NCBI GenBank assembly: GCA_965203615.1
Contig: OZ241900.1
Coordinates: 2,232,001-2,296,000, forward strand
DNA: 64,000 nt
Direction: 5' to 3'
DNA from: VXNE01 sp965203615
GTDB lineage: Bacteria > Pseudomonadota > Gammaproteobacteria > Pseudomonadales > Azotimanducaceae
A model generated the notes under the pieces. The model ran no database searches, had not been told where the DNA came from, and saw only the letters and a list, made by a program, of their open reading frames with translations. How positions within the stretch are numbered: the first letter of the stretch is position 1; every line of letters starts with the position of its first letter. Below, one piece after another: positions 50,738 to 60,280 of the stretch. A program made the translations under genes and the position numbers.

Positions 50738-51817
50738 GTGATCGTCGAGCGCCTGGAGCTCAGAAACTTCCGAAACATCGCGGCTTCAACACTCGAACTG
50801 TCGCCGCATTTCAACTTCCTGATCGGTCCCAATGGGGCTGGCAAGACGGTCGTGCTGGAGGCGCTGCACCTCCTTTTGCGGGGGCGATCCTTCAGGACGC
50901 GAAGAGTGTCGTTTCTTGTTCGGCACGGAGAGCCGGGCTTGGCCGTGCAGGCGCTGTGTCGAGATCCCGTTCGGGGCCGAGAACACATCTCGCTGTCGAA
51001 GGATCGGGCCAATCGCACCGAATTGCGTGTCAACGAAGAGTCCGTCAAGCAGACGTCCGCCGTTGCGGGGTTGTTACCGCTTCAAGTCCTGCTACCGGAC
51101 CTCGCTGACCTGGTGTTTGGTGAGCCGAGGGGGCGCCGCCAGTGGTTGGACTGGGGGGCGTTTCACGTGAAACACGACTACATCGACGTGTTGCGTCGCT
51201 ACATGCGGGCGTTGCGGCAACGCAATGCGCTTTTGCGGAGCGGAGATTCCAGGACGCTCGACACCTGGACGGACCGAATGATCGAGATGGGAAAAGTCGT
51301 GATCGACACGAGGACGGATTACGTTCAGGAGGCGAATGAAGCGGTGATTTCCTGTGTCGAGGCCCTGGCGCCCGGCCTGGACATTCAAATGCGCCACTAT
51401 CCCGGATTTAACGGCGATTCTTTCGCCGAAGAGGTAGGCGCGCATACCCCTGGCGATGTAAAATTGGGCTTCACGCAAGTTGGACCGCACCGGGCGGATG
51501 TAAAGCTCGAAGCGGACGATAACGCGGCCGCCGGCGTGTTATCTCGCGGCCAGGGCAAACTCGTGGCGAGCGCCATGAGAATCGGTCAGGCGAGAGGATT
51601 GTTGACCATCCAGTCCCGGCCAAGCCTGTTTTTGATCGATGACGTGTGGACGGAGCTAGACGACGATCACAGCGCGCGATTCATGCGGCTTCTGGACGGA
51701 ATGGGGTGTCAAATCCTGGCGACATCAACGCATGAGCCCGAGGCGGCACGTAGCGTTTCGGCGGATAGGGTGCGCGTGTTTCACGTGAAACGCGGGCAGA
51801 TTGCTCCCGCCGACTAG
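50738..51817 (+). CDS. recF: DNA repair ATPase RecF
   Basis: 359 residues from a GTG at 50738. SMC-like ATPase: Walker A GPNGAGKT at residues 30-37, signature VLSRGQGKL, Walker B LFLIDDVWTELDD. It loads RecA at gaps with RecO and RecR. The gene carries two near-consensus parS sites in its coding sequence, which constrains the codons there (the FHVKH and FHVKR peptides). Confidence 0.96.
   Translation: MIVERLELRNFRNIAASTLELSPHFNFLIGPNGAGKTVVLEALHLLLRGRSFRTRRVSFLVRHGEPGLAVQALCRDPVRGREHISLSKDRANRTELRVNEESVKQTSAVAGLLPLQVLLPDLADLVFGEPRGRRQWLDWGAFHVKHDYIDVLRRYMRALRQRNALLRSGDSRTLDTWTDRMIEMGKVVIDTRTDYVQEANEAVISCVEALAPGLDIQMRHYPGFNGDSFAEEVGAHTPGDVKLGFTQVGPHRADVKLEADDNAAAGVLSRGQGKLVASAMRIGQARGLLTIQSRPSLFLIDDVWTELDDDHSARFMRLLDGMGCQILATSTHEPEAARSVSADRVRVFHVKRGQIAPAD
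51159..51174. promoter_or_regulatory. parS: parS-like site 1 in recF
   Basis: CGTTTCACGTGAAACA matches the consensus TGTTTCACGTGAAACA at 15 of 16 positions. It is in the reading frame of recF (FHVKH). ParB made by the gene at 2150-3004 should load here. Confidence 0.92.
51777..51792. promoter_or_regulatory. parS: parS-like site 2 at the 3' end of recF
   Basis: TGTTTCACGTGAAACG matches the parS consensus at 15 of 16 positions, 618 bp from site 1, close to the end of recF (FHVKR). Two sites in one gene near dnaA and gyrB fit ParB loading close to the origin. Confidence 0.92.
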
Positions 51818-51825
51818 GCTCCGAT

Positions 51826-54237
51826 ATGGCCACTGACGCGACAAAGTACGACTCAGAGAACATCAAGGTTTTGCGCGGGCTCGACCCGGTGCGCAAGCGT
51901 CCGGGTATGTATATCGGCGATACGGACGACGGCACCGGCCTGCACCACATGGTGCAGGAACTCGTCGACAACTCGATCGACGAGGCCCTCGAGGGCTATT
52001 GCGACGAAATCAGGGTCATCCTGCATCCCGGAGAGGCGGTGACCGTAACCGACAACGGTCGTGGGATTCCCGTCGATATTCACTCGGAGGAAGGCGTATC
52101 GGCGGCCGAGGTCATCATGACCACCCTGCATGCGGGCGGAAAGTTCGACGAAAGCAGCTACAAGGTTTCCGGAGGCCTGCACGGTGTCGGCGTGTCGGTG
52201 GTGAACGCGTTGTCCGATGAATTCCGTCTGACCGTCCATCGCGATGGGCAGACGTTTCAACAAGCGTATCGGCTCGGAGACCCACAGGCGCCGCTGGCGG
52301 CGGTCGGAGAGACGGACCTGCACGGCACGGAGTGCTACTTTCGGCCCTCTTCGGACACGTTCCGCAATATCAGCTTCCAGTACGACATCCTGGCCAAGCG
52401 ACTGCGGGAACTCGCGTTCCTCAATTCGGGAATTGCGATCTGGTTGATCGATGAACGCGTGGGGAAGGAAGAGCGTTTCCTCTACGAGGGGGGTTTAAGG
52501 GCGTTCGTCGAATACCTGAACCACAACAAGACGTCGCTGAACGAGATGGTCCACTTTTCCACGCTGCGCGAGGACGGCATCGGCGTTGAAATCGCCATGC
52601 AGTGGAACGATGGCTTCCAGGAACAGGTGTTCGCCTATACGAACAACATCCCCCAAGGCGACGGCGGCACCCATGTCGCGGGTTTTCGAAGCGCGTTGAC
52701 GCGCACGCTGAATCAATATATCGACCGGGAAGGCCTGGCGAAGAAAGACCAGGTCGCCACGACGGGAGACGATGCGCGGGAGGGCATTGTCGCCGTTATA
52801 TCCGTCAAGGTCCCCGACCCGAAGTTCTCATCGCAGACGAAGGAAAAGCTGGTTTCGAGCGAGGTCAAGGGAGCGGTCGAGCAGGAATTGGCGCGACAGT
52901 TCTCGGAATATCTCGATGAGCACCCGAACGATGCGCGAACCGTCGTGATGAAGATGATCGATGCTGCACGAGCGCGCGAGGCGGCGCGGAAAGCCCGCGA
53001 AATGACCCGCCGGAAGAACGCGCTGGACATCGCCGGGTTACCCGGAAAGCTCGTCGATTGCCAGGAGAAGGACCCCGCCTTGTCCGAACTCTACCTGGTG
53101 GAAGGGGATTCGGCGGGCGGATCAGCGAAACAGGGCCGGGACCGGCGCACCCAGGCAGTCCTGCCGTTGCGCGGCAAGATTCTCAATGTGGAGAAGGCGC
53201 GGTTCGACAAGATGCTGTCCTCGCAGGAAGTGGGGACGCTTGTGACGGCGTTGGGTTGCGGAATTGGTCGCACCGAGTTCGATCTGGAGAAGCTGCGCTA
53301 TCACCGCATCATCATCATGACGGATGCCGATGTCGACGGATCCCACATACGCACACTGTTGCTGACGTTCTTTTTTCGACACATGGTCGAACTGATCGAA
53401 CACGGGCACGTCTACATCGCCCAGCCGCCCCTGTACAAGATCAAACGCGGCCGCCAGGAGCAGTACGTCAAGGACGACGCCGAACTCGACGGATATTTCT
53501 TGCAGTCCGCGCTCGAGAACACGAAGCTCCATGTCAATGCGGCCGCCCCGGCGATGGCGGATACGTCGCTCGAAACGCTCGCCAAGCGCTACCAGAACCT
53601 CCTGGGAATGCTTACATCGCTCTCAAGGCGTTATCCCCTGGACGTGACCTGTGCACTGCTCGATGTCCCGCGTCTCACACTCGCCGACATTACCCGTCAA
53701 ACTCCGGTTCGAGAGTGGGCCGACACGTTTGAAGAGCGGCTCAAGGAAATCGAGCCGGCCTACACGGTGGACGTGGAGTACGATGCGCAGCACCATATCT
53801 TCTGTCCGCACGTTCGGGTCACTACCTACAGCGGGACTGTGGATACGCGGCTTGGGTACCAGTTCTACGTGTCTCGGGAGTACGCGGAGCTGTGCGAGAT
53901 GGCGGAGGATCTTGATGGGCTGCTGGAAGACGGGGCATACGTCGCCAGGGGGAGCCGAACACAACGCGTGAGCACGTTCTCCCAGGTTTTTGAATGGATG
54001 CTGAGCGAGGCGCGACGCGGCGTCGATCTATCGCGCTACAAGGGTCTTGGTGAGATGAACCCGGAGCAGCTCTGGGAAACAACCATGGATCCCGAAGAAC
54101 GGCGCATGTTGCTCGTCAACGTAGATGATGCGGTGGCTGCCGACCAGATGTTCACAACCCTGATGGGAGACCAGGTGGAGCCGCGCCGCGCATTCATCGA
54201 GAGCAACGCGCTGTCAGTGGTCAATCTGGACATCTAG
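51826..54237 (+). CDS. gyrB: DNA gyrase subunit B
   Basis: 803 residues (804 in E. coli). The GHKL ATPase domain shows RKRPGMYIGDT, ELVDNSIDEA, DNGRGIPVD and GGLHGVGVSVVNAL; the TOPRIM domain EGDSAGGSAKQGRDR, LPLRGKILNVEKA and MTDADVDGSHIRTLLLTF; the C-terminal part ends with RYKGLGEMNPEQLWETTMDPE and EPRRAFIESNAL. It pairs with GyrA to introduce negative supercoils. Start ATG at 51826, nine bases after recF. Its 3' end overlaps the convergent plsC-like gene by 24 bp. Confidence 0.98.
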   Translation: MATDATKYDSENIKVLRGLDPVRKRPGMYIGDTDDGTGLHHMVQELVDNSIDEALEGYCDEIRVILHPGEAVTVTDNGRGIPVDIHSEEGVSAAEVIMTTLHAGGKFDESSYKVSGGLHGVGVSVVNALSDEFRLTVHRDGQTFQQAYRLGDPQAPLAAVGETDLHGTECYFRPSSDTFRNISFQYDILAKRLRELAFLNSGIAIWLIDERVGKEERFLYEGGLRAFVEYLNHNKTSLNEMVHFSTLREDGIGVEIAMQWNDGFQEQVFAYTNNIPQGDGGTHVAGFRSALTRTLNQYIDREGLAKKDQVATTGDDAREGIVAVISVKVPDPKFSSQTKEKLVSSEVKGAVEQELARQFSEYLDEHPNDARTVVMKMIDAARAREAARKAREMTRRKNALDIAGLPGKLVDCQEKDPALSELYLVEGDSAGGSAKQGRDRRTQAVLPLRGKILNVEKARFDKMLSSQEVGTLVTALGCGIGRTEFDLEKLRYHRIIIMTDADVDGSHIRTLLLTFFFRHMVELIEHGHVYIAQPPLYKIKRGRQEQYVKDDAELDGYFLQSALENTKLHVNAAAPAMADTSLETLAKRYQNLLGMLTSLSRRYPLDVTCALLDVPRLTLADITRQTPVREWADTFEERLKEIEPAYTVDVEYDAQHHIFCPHVRVTTYSGTVDTRLGYQFYVSREYAELCEMAEDLDGLLEDGAYVARGSRTQRVSTFSQVFEWMLSEARRGVDLSRYKGLGEMNPEQLWETTMDPEERRMLLVNVDDAVAADQMFTTLMGDQVEPRRAFIESNALSVVNLDI

Positions 54238-54975
54238 GAGCCCTCGGCCATCGGCTCGCCGCTCGAGATCGGACATCTCCCGATACAGCCAATTTTCGGC
54301 CAACTCATTGATTTTTTGGGATTTTTCTCCCTTGGCATCGATTGGGGGAGAGATCCGCACTTCGATGGTTCCCGGGTTCTTGATGAACTGGTGCGCGGGC
54401 CAGTAACGGCCGCCGTCGTGTGCGATCACCAGCACGGGCGCGCCGGTGGATGATGCCAGGGCTGCGCCGCCGGGCTGAAATCTGCCCTGCTTGCCCCACG
54501 GCATGCGGGTCCCTTCCGGAAAGAGCGTCACAGAGAAGCCCGCCTTCATTCGGTCGGCGCCCACCTTCAAGAGCTGGCGAAACGCGTCGATCCGGGCGTG
54601 ACGGTTGATGGCGATCGGCCTGAGCAAAAGGAAAGCCCAACCGAAAAAGGGAATCCAGAGCAATTCACGCTTGATCAGGGTCGTTTGCGGCCGCAATAGG
54701 GTCTGCACGAACAGCGTGTCCCAGGTACTTTGGTGCTTGACCAGCAGAATGCAGGGCTCGTCCGGCAAGTGTTCCCGTCCGCGCACATGGGTGCGTATCC
54801 CGCAAGTGACAGCGAGCCACCACAACACGAAACGTGTCCAGGCGCCGATTACAAACGAGAACCGGGTTTTGGGCGGCATCGCCCAGGCGATCGCCACGGA
54901 CAGGCTGCCCCAGACAACCGTCGAGACGACGTAGCCCAAGTAAAATAACGCGGCTCGTGTCGCCGGTATCAGCAT
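54214..54975 (-). CDS. 1-acyl-sn-glycerol-3-phosphate acyltransferase (PlsC-like)
   Basis: 253 residues. N-terminal membrane segment, then the acyltransferase box VKHQSTWDTLF (HxxxxD), a second block LFPEGTRMPWGKQGRF and a substrate block APVLVIAHDGGRYWP. It transfers the second acyl chain onto lysophosphatidate at the inner membrane. It faces gyrB and overlaps its end by 24 bp, an unusual tail-to-tail overlap for two functional genes. Confidence 0.9.
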   Translation of the reverse strand: MLIPATRAALFYLGYVVSTVVWGSLSVAIAWAMPPKTRFSFVIGAWTRFVLWWLAVTCGIRTHVRGREHLPDEPCILLVKHQSTWDTLFVQTLLRPQTTLIKRELLWIPFFGWAFLLLRPIAINRHARIDAFRQLLKVGADRMKAGFSVTLFPEGTRMPWGKQGRFQPGGAALASSTGAPVLVIAHDGGRYWPAHQFIKNPGTIEVRISPPIDAKGEKSQKINELAENWLYREMSDLERRADGRGLLDVQIDH

Positions 54976-55106
54976 GATCCTTGGCGCCCTGCTGGTTGGC
55001 CGAATGTGACCTATATATCATTTCCGGACGCGGGTGCAGGATACAGGTGGATGTCCGGAAAGCCAGCCGCGCCCCTGGGAAGGCGGCCGCCGCCGTTGAA
55101 TCGAAG

Positions 55107-55967
55107 ATGCACATTGTGAAGCGCGTGCTCGCTCGATGTCTCATCGCGACATTTCGCGTGATGGCTTGCCTGCCGTTACGGACGGCCCGGGCGGCGGGGG
55201 TTGCGATTGGCGCCGTGGCTTGGTGGTTGAGGACACGGCCGGCGCGCATTACCGTGATGAACATCAACGCATGCTTCCCGCACCTGTCCCCGGCGCAGCG
55301 AGGAACGCTTTGCCGCCGGAGCCTGCTCGAAACGGGACGCCTGGTCGGGGAAATGGGTTTTGCCTGGTATGGCAAGCCAGAGAGGTTCGCCCGCCATGTC
55401 CGTATCGTCGAGGGCGCCGAGTTGGTCGGCAAGCCCTTGGGGAAAGGGGTCCTCCTCCTCATGCCCCATTTCGGCAATTGGGAGATCCTTGCCTATGTGA
55501 TTCGGCGGTGGGCGGTGACAGCCCTGTATGCGCCGCCGAGAGTTCCCGGGCTGGAGGACGAGATGATCCGGGTGCGGAGCAGATGGGGAGCAACGATGGT
55601 GCCTGCGGATATCCGCGGCTTGCGCGCGGTGAAGCGGGCTCTCGAGGATGGAGGCGTCGTGGGCATCCTGCCGGACCAGACGCCGGCACCGGAGGCGGGT
55701 GTGCGTGCGCCGATCTTCGGCCGCGAAGCCATGACGATGACCCTCGCGCATCGATTGCTGACCGAGCAGACGCTTGTAGTCGTGGCCACGGCGCAAAGGA
55801 CGCGCAGCGGGTTCGATGTCCGCGTTGTGCCGGTGGATGACCGAATTCGTGATCCAGACCCGATCGCCAGCGCTACCGCGATGAATGCCGTGATCGAAGC
55901 CGCTGTACTTCGCGAACCGGCCCAGTACCAGTGGGAATACAACCGCTTCCGCTACCCGTTGCGCTGA
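55107..55967 (+). CDS. LpxL/HtrB-type lipid A acyltransferase
   Basis: 286 residues from the ATG at 55107 (upstream in-frame sequence to 54981 is not typical). N-terminal anchor, catalytic LLLMPHFGNWEIL (HxxxxE), ILPDQTPAPEAGVRAPIFG and the C-terminal PAQYQWEYNRFRYP, all in place for the secondary acyltransferases that add lauroyl or myristoyl chains to lipid A. Slightly shorter than E. coli LpxL (306). Transcribed divergently from the PlsC-like gene. Confidence 0.9.
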   Translation: MHIVKRVLARCLIATFRVMACLPLRTARAAGVAIGAVAWWLRTRPARITVMNINACFPHLSPAQRGTLCRRSLLETGRLVGEMGFAWYGKPERFARHVRIVEGAELVGKPLGKGVLLLMPHFGNWEILAYVIRRWAVTALYAPPRVPGLEDEMIRVRSRWGATMVPADIRGLRAVKRALEDGGVVGILPDQTPAPEAGVRAPIFGREAMTMTLAHRLLTEQTLVVVATAQRTRSGFDVRVVPVDDRIRDPDPIASATAMNAVIEAAVLREPAQYQWEYNRFRYPLR

Positions 55968-56183
55968 AGTGAAGATGATCGATATAACATCATATAAATC
56001 AAATGCTTGAAGTGAGCGCCATTTCAACGAGCGAGCCAGAACACTTCGCCGCAGACTTGGTGAAACCCTACCTGTAGCTGGTTGGCTAGAGACGCCTTGC
56101 CGGACCATAACATGTTGAAATAATTAGGATTTAGCGTCCTATTCCGTTGAATTCTGCCGGATTGGGGCGCGGCGGCACCCCCC
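55968..56183. other. Intergenic region between convergent LpxL-like gene and trkH
   Basis: 216 bp with no gene. It has an AT-rich stretch (about 55980-56005 and 56105-56140) but no clear hairpin followed by T's. Nothing else supported. Confidence 0.5.
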
Positions 56184-57623
56184 TCAACTGCGCCAATATG
56201 CGGGCGTCAACAGCACCAGCAGGGTAAAGATCTCGAGCCGTCCGAGAAGCATGGTGAGCACAAGCAGCCATTTCGTGACTGCGGGCAGGTCGGCGTAGTT
56301 GACGGCCACCGAGCCGAGCCCGGGCCCCAGGTTGTTGAGACACGCGCCGACTGCGGAGAACGCCGTCACGAAGTCCAGGTCCGAAACACCGAGCAGCAGA
56401 CACACCATCCCCAGAAAAATCAGGATGTAAGCGGCGAAAAAGCCCCAGATGCTGTCGACCACCCGGTCCGGAATGACGTCCCCGCCGAGTTTCACCGGGA
56501 ACACCCCGTTGGGGTGGATCAATCGCCTGATTTCGCGCACCCCCTGCCGGATGATGAGAAGCACGCGCATCATCTTTAGTCCGCCGGCGGTGGACCCCGC
56601 GCAACCGCCCGCGAAGGCGGCGAAGAGCAGCAAGAACGGGGCGAAAGAGGGCCACACGCTGAAGTTTGCCGTGGTGAATCCGGTTGTGGTGGTGATGGAC
56701 ACGGCGTGGAATATGCCGTCTCGCACCGGGTTGTCGGCTGAACCCGGATGCCGCAGGAGAACCCAGACCACGAGAACGGAAACCACGGCGAGGGCGGCCA
56801 GGTAGGTTCGTACTTCCATGTCTCGGAAGTACCGCCCCGGCTCGCGCCAGGCGAGAAAGTGCAGGCCGAAATTGATGCCGGAAATGATCATGAAGACGAT
56901 CGCAACGGACTCCACCGCCGGACTCGCGAAGTAACCGAGGCTCGCGTCGTGAGTAGAGAATCCGCCGATGGCCACGGTGGAGAAGGCATGGCAGATGGCG
57001 TCGAACGGCGACATCCCCGCGATCCAGTACGCCAGCCCGCAGGCCAGGGAGATGGTGAAGTAGATCAGCCATAGCGCCTTTGCGGTTTCCGCGATTCGCG
57101 GCCGAAGCTTGGTGTCCTTGATCGGTCCAGGGGATTCGGCGCGGTATAACTGCATGCCTCCCACGCCGAGCATGGGCAGCACGGCGACGGCGAGGACGAT
57201 GATGCCCATGCCTCCCAGCCACTGCAGGAGTTGCCGGTAGAACAGGATGGATCGCGGCAGTTCGTCGAGGCCGGCGAGGACCGTTGCGCCTGTTGTCGTG
57301 AGCCCGGAGAGCGACTCGAAGGCGGCATCCGTGAACGAGTCGGCGAGACCCGGCGATAGGTACAGGGGCAGCGCGCCGAACAACCCTAGCCCAACGTAAA
57401 AAAGCGTGGTGATCAGGAAGCCCTCGCGGCTGCGAAGGTCTGCCTCGCCGCGGCCAATCAGCCAGAGCATTCCGCCGCTGGCGACCGTGATCAGGAACGC
57501 GGTGAGAAACGTCCGATAGGTGTCCTCGTCATAGATCCACGCAACGATCAGCGGCAGCAGCATGGCGATGCTGAACAGGCTGAGAAGCACGCCCGTGGTG
57601 CGGAGGATGACGGCGAAGTGCAT
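56184..57623 (-). CDS. trkH: Potassium uptake channel subunit TrkH
   Basis: 479 residues (483 in E. coli), with four pore-loop repeats; the filter of the first is LSGLTTTGATVLAG, and later ones include FSTVAIGGFSTHDASLGY and SITTTTGFTTANFSVW. About ten hydrophobic helices. With TrkA it imports K+ in response to membrane potential and nucleotides. It is the last gene of the def-fmt-rsmB-trkA-trkH operon and begins 12 bp after trkA ends. A truncated shadow frame in 56131-57222 is not real. Confidence 0.96.
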   Translation of the reverse strand: MHFAVILRTTGVLLSLFSIAMLLPLIVAWIYDEDTYRTFLTAFLITVASGGMLWLIGRGEADLRSREGFLITTLFYVGLGLFGALPLYLSPGLADSFTDAAFESLSGLTTTGATVLAGLDELPRSILFYRQLLQWLGGMGIIVLAVAVLPMLGVGGMQLYRAESPGPIKDTKLRPRIAETAKALWLIYFTISLACGLAYWIAGMSPFDAICHAFSTVAIGGFSTHDASLGYFASPAVESVAIVFMIISGINFGLHFLAWREPGRYFRDMEVRTYLAALAVVSVLVVWVLLRHPGSADNPVRDGIFHAVSITTTTGFTTANFSVWPSFAPFLLLFAAFAGGCAGSTAGGLKMMRVLLIIRQGVREIRRLIHPNGVFPVKLGGDVIPDRVVDSIWGFFAAYILIFLGMVCLLLGVSDLDFVTAFSAVGACLNNLGPGLGSVAVNYADLPAVTKWLLVLTMLLGRLEIFTLLVLLTPAYWRS

Positions 57624-57635
57624 CTGGAAGCGGGC

Positions 57636-59015
57636 TCAAATGAAGGACGGGGCCGCTTGGAACAGGCGGCCAACTTCGGCAATACGGCGTTTGCGCCTGT
57701 CGGTCAGGAACAGTATGACGTGATCCTCCGGCTTGATCACCACATCGTCGTGGGCGATGAGGACCTCCTCGCCCCGGACGATGGCGCCGATAGTGGTGCT
57801 CGCCGGCAGCGGCAGACTGTCCAGGCGTTTGCCGACGACCTTGCTGTCCTTCTCGTCGCCATGCACCACGGCTTCCATGGCCTCGGCAGCACCACGCCGG
57901 AGCGTATGCACCTGCGTCACGTCGCCGCGCCGCACGTGCGCGAGGATCATGCTGGTGGTTGCAAGCTGCGGCGAGATCGCGATATCGATTTCGTGGCCCA
58001 CAACGAGGTCGATATAGGCGGGTTTGCCGATTAACGCCATCACCTGTCTTACTCCCAGGCGCTTGGCGAGCAGCGACGACATGATGTTCAGCTCGTCGTC
58101 GTCCGTTAGCGCGCAGAAAACGTCGACACGCTCGATGTTCTCCTGCAGCAACAGGTCCCTGTCGGTCGCATCGCCAAGGATCACGACCGCGGACTGGAGG
58201 CGTTGCGCAAGCTCGTTGGCGCGGTCTTCGTCCTGTTCGATGACCTTGACCGAGAAGCGGGACTCGATCGCGCTGGCGAGGTACTCGCCGATGCGCCCGC
58301 CACCGGCGACGACCACGCGTTTGTAGGGGCGCTCCTCCTCCCTGAGCGCCGCCATGACGCCCTTGATGTGTTCCGTCGCCGCAATGAAGAAGATCTCGTC
58401 GTCCGCCTCGATCGTCGTATCGCCCTCGGGCAAGATGGCGCGGCCCCGTCGAAAGATGGCTGCAACGCGGGTGTCGGCCTTTGGTGCGCGTCCGCGCAAG
58501 CGGCGAATCTGGCTGCCGACAAGCGGCCCATCCTCGCGCACCCGCATGGCGACGAGCTTGACGCGGCCGTTCGCGAAGTCGAGGACCTGCAGGGCGCCGG
58601 GCCTCTGCAGCAGTTCGCAGATCTGATCGGTGACCACCCGTTCAGGATTGATCACGAAGTCGATCGGCATATGTTCGCTGCTGAAAAGGCTCGAACGGGC
58701 GTGGAACGAGTCTTCGCGAATGCGGGCGATCTTTCGCTCGGTCTCGAACATCGTGTAGCACACCTGGCACGCGACCATGTTGACTTCGTCGTACGGGGTG
58801 ACCGCGATCAGCATGTCGGCATCCTCGACACCAGCCCTGCGCAGGACGTCCGGCCGGGAGCCATGTCCAAGGACCGTGCGGATGTCCAGGCGCCGCCGAA
58901 GCTCCTCGAGCCGCGCGGCGTCCGTGTCCACGACGGTAATGTCGAACTCTTCGCTCGCAAGATGCTGCGCCAGCGTGCCGCCCACCTGTCCCGCCCCGAG
59001 AATGAGGATGTTCAT
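57636..59015 (-). CDS. trkA: Trk potassium regulatory subunit TrkA
   Basis: 459 residues (458 in E. coli) with two RCK units. Each has a Rossmann nucleotide site: MNILILGAGQVGGTLAQHL at the N-terminus and VVVAGGGRIGEYLASAI at about residue 235. Start ATG at 59015, which overlaps the rsmB stop by four bases. It gates TrkH according to NADH or ATP. A longer frame to 59393 is a shadow over rsmB. Confidence 0.97.
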   Translation of the reverse strand: MNILILGAGQVGGTLAQHLASEEFDITVVDTDAARLEELRRRLDIRTVLGHGSRPDVLRRAGVEDADMLIAVTPYDEVNMVACQVCYTMFETERKIARIREDSFHARSSLFSSEHMPIDFVINPERVVTDQICELLQRPGALQVLDFANGRVKLVAMRVREDGPLVGSQIRRLRGRAPKADTRVAAIFRRGRAILPEGDTTIEADDEIFFIAATEHIKGVMAALREEERPYKRVVVAGGGRIGEYLASAIESRFSVKVIEQDEDRANELAQRLQSAVVILGDATDRDLLLQENIERVDVFCALTDDDELNIMSSLLAKRLGVRQVMALIGKPAYIDLVVGHEIDIAISPQLATTSMILAHVRRGDVTQVHTLRRGAAEAMEAVVHGDEKDSKVVGKRLDSLPLPASTTIGAIVRGEEVLIAHDDVVIKPEDHVILFLTDRRKRRIAEVGRLFQAAPSFI

Positions 59016-60280
59016 CCGGTGGCCGCCTTGTCGATCAGCGCAAAGAAGAACCCGTCCGGGCCATCCTTGCGTGGCAGGAGCAGGCGCCCGGGTCCCGCGT
59101 CTCGGCCCCAATCCGAGCGAATCGGCCGCGCCGCCGCGTCCGGAGTTTGTTCCAGGAATCGAGTCACTACGTCCTGATTCTCTGCCGGCAATATGGAACA
59201 GGTACAGTAAAGCAGCGTGCCGCCACTTGAAAGCGTGGGCCAAACGCCGGCGAGCAGGGCACGCTGGCGCTCCACGGTGCGCGCGAGGCCGTCCGGGCGG
59301 CGGTTGACCTTGATGTCGGGATGGCGCCGCAGAGTCCCGGTGCCGGAACAGGGAACGTCGAGCAGGATGGCGTCGAAAGACGTCCCATCCCACCAGGCGG
59401 TACGGGTTGCGTCACCGGCAATGACGCGGCGAAAGGAATGACCGAGTCGCCGGGCGTCCCGGTTCAGGTGGTCCAGGCGCGCCTTGTCCCTATCGAGTGC
59501 CGTCAACATCAACGACGGTACGCGTTCGAGCAGGTGGAATGCCTTGCCGCCGGGCGCGGCGCAGGCATCGAGCACTGCGGCTTCGGGACGCGGATTGAGC
59601 AGCGCCGCCGCGAGTTGTGCGCCGTCGTCCTGGACGGCGACCCATCCCTGTTCGTAGCCGGGCAATGTTCTTGCGGGCGTGGGCCGATCAAGGATGACGG
59701 AGTCAGGCGCCATGCCAGGTCGATGTCGGAGGCCGGCTGCATCGAGCTGCGCGCGATACCGGGACGGCTCGATCCTCGTGCGGTTGACTCGAAGCGCCAT
59801 CGGCGCGCGGCTGTTGTTGGTTTCGAATAGACCCGGACAGGCTTCCGGGTGGGCATCCTGGAGGGCATGGATGAGCCATTGGGGATGATCATGCCGCGCC
59901 TGGTCCTTGGCGGGCGTCGAGCGGGTCCTGGCGATGCGCCGCAGCACGGCGTTGAGTAGCGGCCGCGCCCAGGGCTTTCGCAAGGCCGATGCGGCGGCGA
60001 CGGTCTCGGAAACGGCGGCGTGATCCGGAATGTCGGTGTGGCGAATCTGGTAGGCGCCGACCATCAGGAGCGCGTAAACGTCCTGATCGGCTCTCCGCAA
60101 CGGTCGCGTGAGGCATGCGTCCACTTCTGCCCGGATCGAGAAGAAGCGCCGGCATGCACCGTAGGCGAGTTCCGTGACGAGAGAAGGCGCGCCAGGCTCG
60201 ATCACGTCCCTTAGCGAGCGCCCCCGGCGGACCGCGTCGAGGGCATGGGCGGCCTTGGCGCGGAGATCAGCGGGGGACAT
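59012..60280 (-). CDS. rsmB: 16S rRNA (cytosine967-C5)-methyltransferase RsmB
   Basis: 422 residues from the ATG at 60280 (429 in E. coli). An NusB-like N-terminal domain (VYALLMVGAYQIRHTDIPDHAAVSETV) is followed by the methyltransferase: AVLDACAAPGGKAFHLLE, LLDVPCSGTGTLRRHPDIK with the catalytic cysteine and LLYCTCSILPAENQDV with the second cysteine. It overlaps fmt (14 bp) and trkA. Confidence 0.96.
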   Translation of the reverse strand: MSPADLRAKAAHALDAVRRGRSLRDVIEPGAPSLVTELAYGACRRFFSIRAEVDACLTRPLRRADQDVYALLMVGAYQIRHTDIPDHAAVSETVAAASALRKPWARPLLNAVLRRIARTRSTPAKDQARHDHPQWLIHALQDAHPEACPGLFETNNSRAPMALRVNRTRIEPSRYRAQLDAAGLRHRPGMAPDSVILDRPTPARTLPGYEQGWVAVQDDGAQLAAALLNPRPEAAVLDACAAPGGKAFHLLERVPSLMLTALDRDKARLDHLNRDARRLGHSFRRVIAGDATRTAWWDGTSFDAILLDVPCSGTGTLRRHPDIKVNRRPDGLARTVERQRALLAGVWPTLSSGGTLLYCTCSILPAENQDVVTRFLEQTPDAAARPIRSDWGRDAGPGRLLLPRKDGPDGFFFALIDKAATG

